Made by a program: the position numbers and the translations under genes | Assembly: GCA_046728075.1 (NCBI GenBank) | Contig: JBKPDV010000141.1 | Location: forward strand, 1-48,250 | Source of the DNA: JBKPDV01 sp046728075 | Lineage (GTDB): Bacteria > Acidobacteriota > Thermoanaerobaculia > UBA5066 > Gp7-AA6 | DNA length: 48,250 nucleotides | Direction: 5' to 3' | Part shown: piece after piece, positions 8,297 to 17,032 of the stretch | How the letters are laid out: each line of letters opens with the position of its first letter | How positions within the stretch are numbered: the first letter of the stretch is position 1 | The notes under the pieces: generated by a model | Told to the model about the DNA's origin: nothing | The model's input: only the letters and a program-made list of their open reading frames with translations | Databases searched by the model: none

Positions 8297-8673
8297 GGGC
8301 AGCTCTCCCGACCGCAGGCCGTCGCGGAACTCAGGATCTTCCGCGCGCGCGTGCGCATCGCCACAGCCGCCATCACGAGGGCCCCCGCCCAGCCGGCAAT
8401 TGGCAAGTCGACCCAGCGGCTCGCAAAAAGCACGAGAGCTCCGCCGAGGCCGGCCGCGAGCGCCCCCGCCGAGGGCCGCGCGCGAACGAGCAAGGTCAGC
8501 CACACGAGCGCGGTCAGACCGACGATCGCGTCCAGAACGGGCGCCGGGGGGAGAAGGGAACCGAACGCGGCAAAAAGCGGCAGGACGCAGAGAGGACATT
8601 TGGGCACGAAGAGCAGGGCGAGCGGAAGGAGCGCGGGGGCCGTCCGAACTGCCGCATGCCTGTTTCTCTTCAT
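8293..8673 (-). CDS. Small CPLC-motif membrane protein (MerC-like), head of the cox operon
   Basis: A 126-residue hydrophobic protein with four to five predicted membrane segments. The first helix carries LLFVPKCPLCVLP, a CxxC pair at the membrane edge as in MerC-type mercury transport proteins and related unknown families. Its stop overlaps the xdhC GTG start by four bases, so it belongs to the operon. An upstream ATG at 8703 would add ten residues, but it lies inside a possible -10 element; the inner ATG (MKRNRH) is preferred. Whether it moves a metal or merely senses redox state is unknown. Confidence 0.6.
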   Translation of the reverse strand: MKRNRHAAVRTAPALLPLALLFVPKCPLCVLPLFAAFGSLLPPAPVLDAIVGLTALVWLTLLVRARPSAGALAAGLGGALVLFASRWVDLPIAGWAGALVMAAVAMRTRARKILSSATACGRESCP

Positions 8674-8699
8674 CGCCGTTCCGTCATCTCTCGCCTGCA

Positions 8700-8728
8700 G
8701 CATTCTCCCGACGGTCCGGCAGAGTCAA
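8700..8728 (-). promoter_or_regulatory. Possible sigma-70 promoter of the cox operon
   Basis: On the minus strand TTGACT (8728-8723) is followed 17 bases later by GAATGC (8705-8700). The -35 is good and the -10 poor. It lies in the only gap at the head of the operon, ahead of the CPLC membrane-protein gene. Judged by eye only. Confidence 0.25.
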
Positions 8729-8797
8729 GGGTTTAAGGCGATCTTACGGATCGACGGCCGCCTGGGCGATCCCGGTAGCCACGCTCGGTGCTGTCGG

Positions 8798-9310
8798 TCA
8801 TTGCCCGGGCTTTTCGTCCGCGGACGGTCCGTAGATCGAGGGCACGGCCACATCGTTGAGCCGCAGATAGACCGTCAACTGGCCGCGGTGATGCGCCAGA
8901 TGATGGAAGACGCCGTCCCGAATCGCGATGTGCCGCGGCTGCTCCTGCATGACCCGGCCGCCGGCCAGCAACTTCCATCCCGTCATCAAGTGCGCGTCGG
9001 TTGTCGCGGACAAAGCCGCGCGGGCCTTCTCGACCGCTTCGTCGAACGCCCGCACCAGCTCCCGGCTCGTGCGCAGCTCCGGGGGCTTGTATCCGGAAGG
9101 ACCCTTCGGAGCGACGTCCAGTTGGTCCTGGTTCACCATCATCGCGATCCATCCGGGCATCGTGGCTACGAGAGTGGTCAGATAGCCCATCGCCATGGAT
9201 TTTTCGTGGGGCTTCCATTCGTAGAGTCCGTCAGGGACTCGCTCCAGCGTTCGTCGGGTCGCAGGTGTCTCGCGCTCCAGATCCGCAAGAAACAGATTGG
9301 TCAACTTCAT
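8798..9310 (-). CDS. DinB family protein
   Basis: A 170-residue four-helix-bundle protein of the DinB/YfiT-like metalloenzyme superfamily (thiol-dependent transferases and relatives). The C-terminal metal-ligand region FHHLAHHRGQLTVYLRLNDV is characteristic. A further histidine in the first half of the family is less obvious here (KPHEKS near residue 34 is the likely one). Start: ATG with GAGGAGCG upstream. It is transcribed away from the kinase gene at 9392, with 81 bp between the two starts. The substrate is unknown; many DinB proteins act in bacillithiol- or mycothiol-type chemistry, but nothing here shows which. Confidence 0.88.
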   Translation of the reverse strand: MKLTNLFLADLERETPATRRTLERVPDGLYEWKPHEKSMAMGYLTTLVATMPGWIAMMVNQDQLDVAPKGPSGYKPPELRTSRELVRAFDEAVEKARAALSATTDAHLMTGWKLLAGGRVMQEQPRHIAIRDGVFHHLAHHRGQLTVYLRLNDVAVPSIYGPSADEKPGQ

Positions 9311-9391
9311 CGGTCGCTCCTCGTCCGAGTTTCAATGACCGTATTATTGCGCCGCAGGAATCGTTCGCACCTGCGATCGGATGATCTGAAG

Positions 9392-11965
9392 ATGCCAATC
9401 TCTGTGGGATCTCGACTCGGCCCTTACGAAGTCCTGGCGCCGCTGGGCGCCGGCGGGATGGGCGAGGTCTATCGGGCGAAAGACGCAAGGCTCGGGCGCG
9501 ACGTCGCGCTGAAGGTGCTCCCGACGGAGGTCGCGAAGGACGCCGACAGGAGGTCGCGGTTCGAGCAGGAGGCGCGCGCCGCTTCGGCTCTCGCGCACCC
9601 GAACATCATCGCCGTCTACGACGTCGGCGAATCCGACAGCTCCGTCTGGATCGCGATGGAGCTGGTCGAAGGACGGACGGTGCGAGACCTTTTGGCGTCG
9701 GGGCCGCTGCCGGCGCGGCGCGCGCTCGAGATCGGCACTCAGGTCGCGGAGGGCCTGGCCGCCGCGCACGCGGCCGGAATCGTCCACCGGGACTTGAAGC
9801 CCGAGAACTTGATTCTGTCTAAAGACGGCTACGTGAAGATCCTGGACTTCGGACTCGCGAAGCTTTCCGAGCGAGGGATCGCGGCGGCGGAAGGGCCGAC
9901 GGTCTCAGCCGGTGCGCCGGGCACCGAGCCCGGCACCGTGATGGGCACGGTCGGCTACATGTCGCCCGAGCAGGCGGCGGGACAGCCGGTGGACTTTCGC
10001 TCCGACCAGTTCTCCTTCGGCTCGATACTCTATGAGATGGCCACCGGCCAGCGCGCCTTCCAGCGGACGACGGGAGTCGAGACGCTCGCGGCGATCCTGC
10101 GCGAGGAGCCGAAATCCATCGTCGAGCTGAATCCCGCGGCACCCGCGCCGCTTCGGTGGACGATCGAGCGCTGCCTCGCCAAGGAGGCGGACGAGCGTTA
10201 CGCCTCGACGAAGGATCTGGCGCGCGACTTGAAGAGCGTTCGCGATCATCTCTCCGAGACATCGACCGCGACGCTCGCGGCGGCGCCAGTGCGCTCTCGG
10301 CGAGGCTGGCTCTTGCCGGCGGCGGCGGCGCTGATTCTCGGGGCTCTCCTAAGCGCTGCTGTTCTGCGTACGCTCGGGAGCTCCCCGCCGACGAGCCAGC
10401 CGGTCTTTCGCCAGGTCACGTTTCGCCGCGGGACGATCTACGGTGCGCGTTTCGCCCCGGATGGAAAGACGATCGTCTATGCCGCGGCCTGGGATGGCAA
10501 GCCGGCCGAGCCCTTCGCCACCCAGGCCGACTCGCCAGAATCGAGGCCTCTGGGTCTGTCGGCGGCGACGCTGGTCGGAGTCTCCTCTTCGAGCGATCTG
10601 GCGGTCATCCTTCGGCGCCGGTTTTTGTCGGGCTTCGAGTCGGCGGGAACGCTCGCTCGGGTGGCGCTGAACGGTGGCGCGCCGCGGGAGCTCGCCGATG
10701 ACGTGACCGACGCGGATTGGTCGCCGGACGGGCAGCAACTTGCGGTGACGCGCCCCGAGGCCGGGCAGTGGCGGCTCGAGTATCCGATCGGAAAAGTTCT
10801 CGCGACGTCGCCGGGATGGATGGACCTGCCGCGAATCTCGCCAGACGGCCGCCGTCTCGCGTTTGCCGACCACCCGCAGCGGGGGGACTCGTTCGGCCGG
10901 GTCGTGGTGATCGATACGGCCGGCCGCCGACTCTTTCAGAGCGGGATCACCACGTCGCTCGGCGGCCTGGCCTGGTCGCCCAAAGGCGACGAGGTCTGGT
11001 ACACGGGTGATGGCCTGCAGGCCCTGGCACCGTCCGGCAAGTCCCGAACGGTTCTCAGCCTGCTCGGCTTCGCGACGTTGCGCGACGTCGGGCGCGACGG
11101 CCGCATCCTCATTACGAGTACGGGAAGGCGGCGCGAGATCCTGGGGCTTGGCCCCGGGGAGGCGACCGAGCGTAACCTATCGTGGCACGACTGGTCGTTC
11201 CCGTCGCAACTTTCGGCCGACGGAAGGACGCTGCTCTTCGACGAGCAGGGAGCCGCGACAGGCCGCGGCGATGTCTATCTCGCCTATGTGCGTAAGACGG
11301 ACGGTTCGCCCGCGGTCTTGCTCGGGAAAGCGCGCAGCCTGTCGCTTTCCCCCGACGGGCGCCGCGTGCTCGCGCAAAGCTTGACCGACCCACCCGAGCT
11401 GGTGGTCCTGCCGACGGGAGCGGGCACGCCGCGCTCCGTTCCGATCAAGGGGATCGCTATCCAATGGACCGTTTGGATGCCGGACGGGCGGCGGGCCGTG
11501 ATGCAGGGCATGGAGGCCGGGCATAGGCCTCGTCTCTATGTCGTGGACACGGACACGGGTGAGCGGAGGGGGTTCTCTCCAGAAGGCGTCTCGATCCACG
11601 GCGGCGGGGTGTCGCCCGACGGTAAGTGGATCTCGGCGTTCGCGCCGGACCGGCGCGTCCTGCTCTATCCAACCGACGGTGGCGAGCCGAAGGCGGCCGC
11701 AGGCGTCGAACCGGAGGAAGTCGTCATCCGTTGGACCGCCGACGGGCGAGGCTTGTACGTGGCGCGATTCACGGGCATGCCGGTCACCGTCTATCGTGTG
11801 GATCTGCAGACCGGCCACCGCGAACCGGTGCGCTCTTTCGCTCCGTCCGACGCGGCCGGCGTTCTGAACATCGGACCCGTCCTGCTTTCGGCCGACGGCA
11901 AGTCCTACGTCTACTCGTATCGGCGGATCCTCGACGACCTCTACGTCGTGACCGGCGCGCGATAG
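9392..11965 (+). CDS. Transmembrane Ser/Thr protein kinase with WD40-like (PD40) beta-propeller
   Basis: An 857-residue Hanks-type kinase receptor. The kinase domain (about 10-275) has LGAGGMGEVY (18-27), ATP-binding Lys41 in VALKVL, HRDLKPEN (catalytic Asp134), DFG (Asp152) and GYMSPEQ. One membrane helix lies near 304-328. The C-terminal half is a TolB/PD40-like propeller with repeats such as DADWSPDGQQLAV, PRISPDGRRLAF and LAWSPKGDEVW. The propeller is outside the membrane if topology is as usual, so it may sense a ligand or protein. The start at MPISVG matches family N-termini; the open frame upstream is antisense to xdhC and DinB. Such kinases are numerous in Acidobacteriota. Confidence 0.93.
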   Translation: MPISVGSRLGPYEVLAPLGAGGMGEVYRAKDARLGRDVALKVLPTEVAKDADRRSRFEQEARAASALAHPNIIAVYDVGESDSSVWIAMELVEGRTVRDLLASGPLPARRALEIGTQVAEGLAAAHAAGIVHRDLKPENLILSKDGYVKILDFGLAKLSERGIAAAEGPTVSAGAPGTEPGTVMGTVGYMSPEQAAGQPVDFRSDQFSFGSILYEMATGQRAFQRTTGVETLAAILREEPKSIVELNPAAPAPLRWTIERCLAKEADERYASTKDLARDLKSVRDHLSETSTATLAAAPVRSRRGWLLPAAAALILGALLSAAVLRTLGSSPPTSQPVFRQVTFRRGTIYGARFAPDGKTIVYAAAWDGKPAEPFATQADSPESRPLGLSAATLVGVSSSSDLAVILRRRFLSGFESAGTLARVALNGGAPRELADDVTDADWSPDGQQLAVTRPEAGQWRLEYPIGKVLATSPGWMDLPRISPDGRRLAFADHPQRGDSFGRVVVIDTAGRRLFQSGITTSLGGLAWSPKGDEVWYTGDGLQALAPSGKSRTVLSLLGFATLRDVGRDGRILITSTGRRREILGLGPGEATERNLSWHDWSFPSQLSADGRTLLFDEQGAATGRGDVYLAYVRKTDGSPAVLLGKARSLSLSPDGRRVLAQSLTDPPELVVLPTGAGTPRSVPIKGIAIQWTVWMPDGRRAVMQGMEAGHRPRLYVVDTDTGERRGFSPEGVSIHGGGVSPDGKWISAFAPDRRVLLYPTDGGEPKAAAGVEPEEVVIRWTADGRGLYVARFTGMPVTVYRVDLQTGHREPVRSFAPSDAAGVLNIGPVLLSADGKSYVYSYRRILDDLYVVTGAR

Positions 11966-12002
11966 CATCCGGCCCGTCCGGCGAACCAAAGACTCAAATT
12001 GT

Positions 12003-13217
12003 TTACCGATCGTCATCGCCCTCGTTGTCGTCGTCAGCTCGCGGAATGAGCTTGACGGCGAACGTCTCGCCGGTACTGCACTGCTGGCAACCCTGTCCCA
12101 CGATCTCTCCGCGATCGTTGATGTCGTTGGCGTAGATGAGAAACGGCGAGCCGGGGGCAACGAGAGTGTTGAGGTCGGTCAGGACGCCGTCCCGATAGAT
12201 GAAGGCGCGGCTCCCGTTCGCGCCGATCGACTGGCCGACGACGTGGCGGCGGTTGTTGATACCGAAGGCCAGACTGATCACGTCTCCGGACAGCACTCCG
12301 AGGTCCCGGATCGGCCCGTTTCCGGTCCAGAGGAAGGCGTGAGCGTTCAATCCGCCACCCTGGTCGCCGGGAAAGTCGGCGAATCCCGCTACGTCGCCCT
12401 GTTGATTGATGGCGGTCGGAGTGTTCCACGCGATGCCACCAAAACTCCCCAGATCTGTCGGGGTTCCGTTCTGCCACAGCAGGGCATGTTTGGCGCTGAA
12501 CCGTCCGCGCGCGCGATCGCACGGACCGGAGATGCCGACGACCTGGCCTCTGTCGTTGATCGCCGTCGCCGCGGAAGTGGAATCGCCGGGAAACGGAGAG
12601 AGCTCCTGGATCTGATTGTCCTTCGGCCCCCAGATGACAGCCCGGAACTGGAGGACTTGAGGCGGCGTGCAAGTGGAATCGTGAGTCGTGTTCTCCGCCC
12701 ACCCGACCGCCTGACCCCGGTTGTTGGCGCCGGTCGCGTAGCTGTTGTTGCCCCCCAGGGTGCCCAGTCCCGTCATCACCCCGTCGCGCCAGAGGAAACC
12801 CCGACACGAATGGCCGGTATGCGGGGTTCCAAAGAAGGCGGCGCAGGAAAAGGTCTCTCCCAGCGGATCGACATCGGCCGTTTCGGAGATGCCTACGATC
12901 TCGCCCCGGTCGTTCTTGACCGGCCAGCTCACCGCGCTGTTGGGTCCTCCCAGCGTCCGGAGGTCGATTGTTCGTCCGCCCAGCCAGAGAGTGGCGTGCG
13001 CCGTCTGATCACCCGTCTGGTTTGCGAGACCCGTCACCCAGCCCCGGTTGTTGATGCTATTGGCTCCTCCCTGCGTTCCGCCGAGCGTATCCAGCTTGAC
13101 AACGGAATACCTGACTCCGATGTCTTGCGGCCGACTCTCCGCAGCGAGTCGAACCGCGACCGTCACGAGCGCAAGCAGAATCACAACAATCATGCACGTC
13201 AGTGCCTTGGGCTTCAT
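12003..13217 (-). CDS. Secreted HAF-repeat beta-propeller-like protein
   Basis: A 404-residue exported protein. Residues 1-27 form a signal peptide (MKPKALTCMIVVILLALVTVA). The rest is built of HAF-type repeats of about 50-60 residues, each with a variant of DLGTLGG, then NNRGQVVG and HAFLW (for example DLRTLGGPNS, GLGTLGGNNS, DLGSFGGIAW, DLGVLSGDVI). At least six repeats are visible, suggesting a propeller. The tail is very acidic (DDDNEGDDDR). AGAGGAG six bases before the ATG fixes the start. Function unknown; HAF proteins are common in soil bacteria. It converges on the kinase gene with 37 bp between stops. Confidence 0.85.
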   Translation of the reverse strand: MKPKALTCMIVVILLALVTVAVRLAAESRPQDIGVRYSVVKLDTLGGTQGGANSINNRGWVTGLANQTGDQTAHATLWLGGRTIDLRTLGGPNSAVSWPVKNDRGEIVGISETADVDPLGETFSCAAFFGTPHTGHSCRGFLWRDGVMTGLGTLGGNNSYATGANNRGQAVGWAENTTHDSTCTPPQVLQFRAVIWGPKDNQIQELSPFPGDSTSAATAINDRGQVVGISGPCDRARGRFSAKHALLWQNGTPTDLGSFGGIAWNTPTAINQQGDVAGFADFPGDQGGGLNAHAFLWTGNGPIRDLGVLSGDVISLAFGINNRRHVVGQSIGANGSRAFIYRDGVLTDLNTLVAPGSPFLIYANDINDRGEIVGQGCQQCSTGETFAVKLIPRADDDNEGDDDR

Positions 13218-13567
13218 GTTGGCTCCTCTTTCGTTTTCTTCGACGCCGAGCGACCGAACGTTCGGTCTGTCCTCATTTCTATTTCCCTGGCTCACGCAAA
13301 GTCTCCGCTCTCGTCAGGTACCTCCTTTGGTTTCTCATCACCGCAGCCCAAGAGCAACGCGAGTGCCACGGCATTGCCGCGAGACGTTGGAACGAATCGA
13401 CCGGAGACGGGAACGAAAATCCTCGACGAGGGAACGAGCGGAGATTGCGCACATCAAAGAAACCTGGGCGATTCCAGTTCTTGGATTTGCAGCCAGATTA
13501 TTGGATCGGCGCTGCGGAGCGGAGTCTTACAGATGAGATCGAAATGCCTGCTCGAACCGCGGCGGTC
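13218..13567. other. 350-bp intergenic region holding the HAF-gene upstream region
   Basis: Open frames crossing this stretch have no recognisable protein content. It holds the leader of the HAF-repeat gene, including the palindrome at 13252-13267, and the region after the stop of the LytTR regulator gene. No terminator with a T-tract was seen. Confidence 0.6.
13252..13267. promoter_or_regulatory. Perfect 16-bp palindrome, candidate operator
   Basis: GACCGAAC followed directly by GTTCGGTC, with no mismatch and no spacer. It is centred about 42 bp upstream of the HAF-gene ATG, where a repressor would cover the promoter. The form resembles TetR/AcrR-type operators. No TetR gene is in the window. 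Confidence 0.5.
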
Positions 13568-14377
13568 TCAGCTGGTCGAAGCGCGTGGCTCGTCCCCGAC
13601 GAGCTCGAAGATGCGAGATTTCTGCGTCCGGCTCATCGGGATGCGCGTGCCGTCTCTGAGGATTGCGCTCGGCGACCGGTCCGAATGGAGAACTCCGACG
13701 ACGTGATCGAGATTGACGATGGCGGATCGGTGAATGCGCGCGAAATGCATCGGATCGAGCCGCGCTTCCAGTCTGCTGATCGACTCACGGAGCCGATGCG
13801 TGGCATCGCGAGTGTGCAGGCGGGAGTACTTCGCGTCGGCCTCCACCCACTCGATCTCCGCGACGTTCAAGATCAAGAGCTGTCCGGGCGAGCGGATCCA
13901 GAGACGCTGCGCATAATTGCGAGCGTCGCGAACTTCCGCGAGAAGCGCCTCCAGCCGCTCGGAAAGCTCGTCGAGATGGCCCCGGCGGAGGTGCCTTCGG
14001 ACGCGATCGAACGTCGTATGGAGGCGCTCTTTGGTGAGGGGCTTGACGATGTAGTCGAACGCGTTTACCTGAAAAGCCTCCGCGGCGAACCTCTCGTGGT
14101 ACGCGAGGAAGATCGTGAGAGGAGAGTCGTCGACACCGTAACGGCGAACGACCTCGATCCCGTTCGTTTTCGGCAGGTCGAGGTCGAGCAGCACCACGTC
14201 GGGCGCAAGACGCCGCACGGAATCGATCGCCTCTCTCGCCGAGCTCGCTTCGCCCACGATCTCCAGGCCGGGCTCGGACTCGATCAGAGAACGGATCGCG
14301 CAGATCGTGGGTTCGTTTTCAACGATCAAAAGGCGGATCGGACTCGACTCGGAGCCGGCGGCGGTTCCTTCCGTCAT
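13568..14377 (-). CDS. LytTR-family response regulator
   Basis: A 269-residue two-domain regulator. The receiver domain (about 15-130) has acidic residues E20/E22, phospho-acceptor Asp65 in VVLLDLDLP, and Lys112 in IVKP. The C-terminal LytTR DNA-binding domain (about 160-262) shows WVEADAKYSRLHT, FARIHRSAIVNLDHV and the end PMSRTQKSRIFEL. The ATG chosen is preceded by a run of GGGAGGGAGGGAG. No sensor kinase lies next to it; LytTR regulators usually pair with a LytS/AlgZ-type kinase, so the partner must be elsewhere. Confidence 0.93.
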   Translation of the reverse strand: MTEGTAAGSESSPIRLLIVENEPTICAIRSLIESEPGLEIVGEASSAREAIDSVRRLAPDVVLLDLDLPKTNGIEVVRRYGVDDSPLTIFLAYHERFAAEAFQVNAFDYIVKPLTKERLHTTFDRVRRHLRRGHLDELSERLEALLAEVRDARNYAQRLWIRSPGQLLILNVAEIEWVEADAKYSRLHTRDATHRLRESISRLEARLDPMHFARIHRSAIVNLDHVVGVLHSDRSPSAILRDGTRIPMSRTQKSRIFELVGDEPRASTS

Positions 14378-14535
14378 GGGCTCCCTCCCTCCCTGACGAA
14401 GCATCCTCGCTCGCTCCCGGACTCCCGGATCGAACGCCGCCACACCGCGAGGCTACCTTCCCTTCTCTTCGCTGAGTCGCCACTTTCGGACGTGAATGTC
14501 TCTCCTTAAAGGCGATCTCTCGATCAGAAGACGCC

Positions 14536-15015
14536 TCAGGACACGTGCATGCGCCTGCTTCGAAGACGGACCCGCACCAGATAGACGACGATGAAGGCAT
14601 TGATCAGCAACACGGCCGCTCTCATCCACGTCACCCGCCTGAAGATCTCGTAGATCTCAACGGGCAAATAGACCGACCCGGCGATGATCGCAAACCATTC
14701 CGCCCACACTTTCATGTGCCATAGCCCGTACGCCTCGACGAGGCGCACGACCGCGTAGAGGAATGCGAGGGCGGCTAGAGCCCGCAGCCGGGAGTCGCCC
14801 ATATGTGACGCCGCCTCGATGAAGACTCGCGGGTAATGCCGGGCCGGGTCCAGATGCGAGTGCCGGACGAGGCGTTCGGCCAAGGCCTGGAGATCGTGGT
14901 GGACGAGAGAAAGAAGGCCGAACCCGGCAACGAGCACGAGAGTCCCTTTCAGGGCCTCGAACACGGCGATGAGGCGCACGCCGCGAGCGATGCCGGCGGC
15001 CTCTGGCTTGCTCAA
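14536..15015 (-). CDS. DUF2127 family membrane protein
   Basis: A 159-residue protein with four hydrophobic segments. Recognisable family parts are the N-terminal GVRLIAVFEALKGTLVLVAGFG and the C-terminal AEWFAIIAGSVYLPVEIYEIFRRVTW (shown in pieces). The start is a TTG without a clear ribosome site, so the N-terminus is uncertain. The stop lies 158 bp before the LytTR regulator ATG, on the same strand. Function unknown. Confidence 0.75.
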   Translation of the reverse strand: MSKPEAAGIARGVRLIAVFEALKGTLVLVAGFGLLSLVHHDLQALAERLVRHSHLDPARHYPRVFIEAASHMGDSRLRALAALAFLYAVVRLVEAYGLWHMKVWAEWFAIIAGSVYLPVEIYEIFRRVTWMRAAVLLINAFIVVYLVRVRLRSRRMHVS

Positions 15016-15177
15016 GACTTTCGGCGCGGGCGGTGGACGCGACCGGCGCAGAGAGGGTTCAACACCGGAGCCGAGCCAACCGCGAGATCGCTCGTAGCGT
15101 TTTTCTAGCGGGAGACGGCCTTCCTCCCCTCTTGCTCATCGCCGCTCCCGAATATCGCGTTGGTGCGCTCGAGCGCT

Positions 15178-15567
15178 TTAGCTCCTGGCCGGCCGATTCT
15201 GCACGGAAAGGATGTTGCCGGCCGGGTCCTTGAACCAGGCGACGCTGAACGGGCCGGAGCGATGGACGTCGCCGTCGAGCTTCAACCCGGGCAGATTGTC
15301 ATAGTGCTCGAACTTGACACCCTTCGCCTTGAGCTGCTTCACCGTGCTATCCACGTCTTTGAGCTCCCACAGAGCGGCTGTCCCCTTGTTCGTTCCCGCG
15401 AACTCCGAGCGATACACGACGAGAGTTGTGTCGCCGGTCTGATATGTCACGGCCATGTCGGGCTCCACGTGAACCCTCTTGAGTCCCAGTGTCTTCTCGT
15501 AAAACTTTTCCGCCGCCTTCAAGTCCTTGACGGGAAGCATCGGCTGCACTTTCGCATCACTCAACAT
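15178..15567 (-). CDS. VOC (glyoxalase/bleomycin-resistance fold) protein
   Basis: A 129-residue single vicinal-oxygen-chelate module pair. Family features are QPMLPVKDLKAAEKFYEKTLGL at the start (first beta-alpha-beta unit, given in part) and FKDPAGNILSVQNR at the end (second unit with the usual DPxGN). The ATG has AAAGGAG six bases upstream. Metal ligands are not obvious, so binding or isomerase function cannot be assigned. It lies downstream of the ABM-like gene with 90 bp between. Confidence 0.85.
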   Translation of the reverse strand: MLSDAKVQPMLPVKDLKAAEKFYEKTLGLKRVHVEPDMAVTYQTGDTTLVVYRSEFAGTNKGTAALWELKDVDSTVKQLKAKGVKFEHYDNLPGLKLDGDVHRSGPFSVAWFKDPAGNILSVQNRPARS

Positions 15568-15657
15568 TGCTATCTCCTTTGCGGTATCCGCATGTCAGAC
15601 CTATGAGAAATGTCTCGAGTCTCGGAGTCGGCGCTTCGAGGGATCATGGCAGAGTCC

Positions 15658-15948
15658 TTACTCGACGCGGAAAATCTCACGCCGCCCGCCGTTGACCAGG
15701 TCCATGTAGCCCTTCATGGCCTCTTCGGCCTCGGGGCTGGGCCGGCTTGCGCCCATATCGAAATACGTCTTGAGATCCTCCACTTCGGTCTCGCACACGA
15801 CAGTCCAGTAGCCGGCGACCGTGTCGGTCATCACGCGCGCGTTCTGGACTCCCGCCGGACGCATGAGCGGCAGTGCCTTTTTCATTTTGGCCACCAGGTC
15901 CTTCGCGTGGCCGGGTTTGGTGTTGAAGATGTCGCGGATGACGAACAT
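15658..15948 (-). CDS. Small dimeric alpha-beta barrel protein (ABM/NIPSNAP-like)
   Basis: A 96-residue protein with the betaalphabeta order of the dimeric alpha-beta barrel superfamily: FVIRDIFNTKPGHAKDLVAKM, then ARVMTDTVAGYWTVVCETEVEDL, and a C-terminal helix with MDLVNGGRREIFRVE (given in pieces). AGAAGGGAAG precedes the ATG. No catalytic residues can be named. Such proteins are often annotated as antibiotic-biosynthesis monooxygenases without evidence of that activity. Confidence 0.7.
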   Translation of the reverse strand: MFVIRDIFNTKPGHAKDLVAKMKKALPLMRPAGVQNARVMTDTVAGYWTVVCETEVEDLKTYFDMGASRPSPEAEEAMKGYMDLVNGGRREIFRVE

Positions 15949-16162
15949 GAGACTTCCCTTCTGCGGCCGCCGCGGGCCGCCTTGTGCCCGGATTGGGCGT
16001 TTTACTGACTCGAGGACGGGACACCCGACCTCCTTCGTGTTGACGAGCTCCCATCCTGTCGGCGCCTGCCGTCAGGACAGTCCTTCATTTGTAAATCGCT
16101 GCAGAAATCGCGCCGGATCCAGGAGGATCTCGCGCTGGTTTTGCGCCAGCCGTGCCGCGGCG

Positions 16163-17032
16163 CTAGCAGGCGACCGGGGACACCTTGAAACAGCGCCCGA
16201 GCAACCGAGAGTCTCCCAGACGCTCGACCCACGCCGCGAATGTGTCGGTGGGACCGCGCCATCGGAGCTCGTCCACGTCGCCGAAAAGGGCCGCGTCCGT
16301 CCTCAGTGTTGCCAGATTCTTGAAGAGGAGCGCCAGGTCGCGCCCGTCCCCCAGGACGTCGGGCGGAAAGTTTTCGATCACACCGTGTCGGTTCAGCAGC
16401 CTTGCCGCGCCGATCCGGCCGATCCCCGGGATGCCGGGATATCCGTCCGCGGCGTCGCCGACGAGAGCAAGGAAGTCGGGGATCAAGACCGGCTCCACGC
16501 CGAACTTCTCTCGGACCCCCTCCGCATTGCGGATCTTCTGCGCTTTGCGGTCGACCTGCACGACCCGGTCGCCGCGGACACACTGCGCCAGGTCCTTGTC
16601 GGGTGTCCAGATACAGACTTTTTCAACGGTCTCTTTCTCGGACGCGATCCGCGCCGCGGAGGCAAGCGCGTCGTCGGCCTCGAGCTCGACCATGGGCCAG
16701 ACAGCCACTCCCATCGCAGCGAGCGCTTCTTCGAGCGGGTGGAACTGCGCGAGAAGCGCGCGCTCCATGCCGGCACTCGTCTTGTAGCCGGGCCAGAGAC
16801 CGTTTCGAAAGGATTCGATGACGTGATCGGTCGCCACACCGACGTGCGTCGCTCCCTTCTCGATCATCTCCAGGACCGTATTCAGGACGCCGATGACGGC
16901 GCCGAAGGGCCGATCCTCGCCCTTGTCGACGCGGCGAAGGCCGTAGAAGTGGCGGAACAGCTCGTACGTTCCGTCTACGAGATGGACGACCGTGTTCGCG
17001 TTACGCATGGGCGACCGCGTCGCGGCCGGCAT
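16163..17032 (-). CDS. Stand-alone 5'-3' exonuclease / flap endonuclease (PolA N-domain type)
   Basis: A 289-residue nuclease of the T5 FEN/DNA polymerase I 5'-3' exonuclease family without any polymerase domain. The metal-binding acids are all present: Asp in VHLVDGTY, VELEADDAL, WTPDKDLAQ and LVGDAADGYPG. The last runs straight into the helix-3-turn-helix PGIPGIGRIGAARLL. The basic arch region (FRNGLWPGYKTS) is present. The ATG overlaps the preceding gene's stop by one base (TGATG), indicating coupling; an inner ATG at 17008 is an alternative. As the last gene of a sigma factor - kinase-BRCT operon, a role in damaged-DNA processing is inference. Confidence 0.9.
   Translation of the reverse strand: MPAATRSPMRNANTVVHLVDGTYELFRHFYGLRRVDKGEDRPFGAVIGVLNTVLEMIEKGATHVGVATDHVIESFRNGLWPGYKTSAGMERALLAQFHPLEEALAAMGVAVWPMVELEADDALASAARIASEKETVEKVCIWTPDKDLAQCVRGDRVVQVDRKAQKIRNAEGVREKFGVEPVLIPDFLALVGDAADGYPGIPGIGRIGAARLLNRHGVIENFPPDVLGDGRDLALLFKNLATLRTDAALFGDVDELRWRGPTDTFAAWVERLGDSRLLGRCFKVSPVAC

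Noticed and set aside
8144..9391. Long open frame upstream of the kinase on the plus strand
   Set aside because: It is antisense to xdhC, the CPLC protein and DinB and has no protein features; the kinase starts at 9392.
12243..13706. 487-residue plus-strand frame opposite the HAF gene
   Set aside because: No recognisable domain; the minus-strand gene has signal peptide, repeats and ribosome site.
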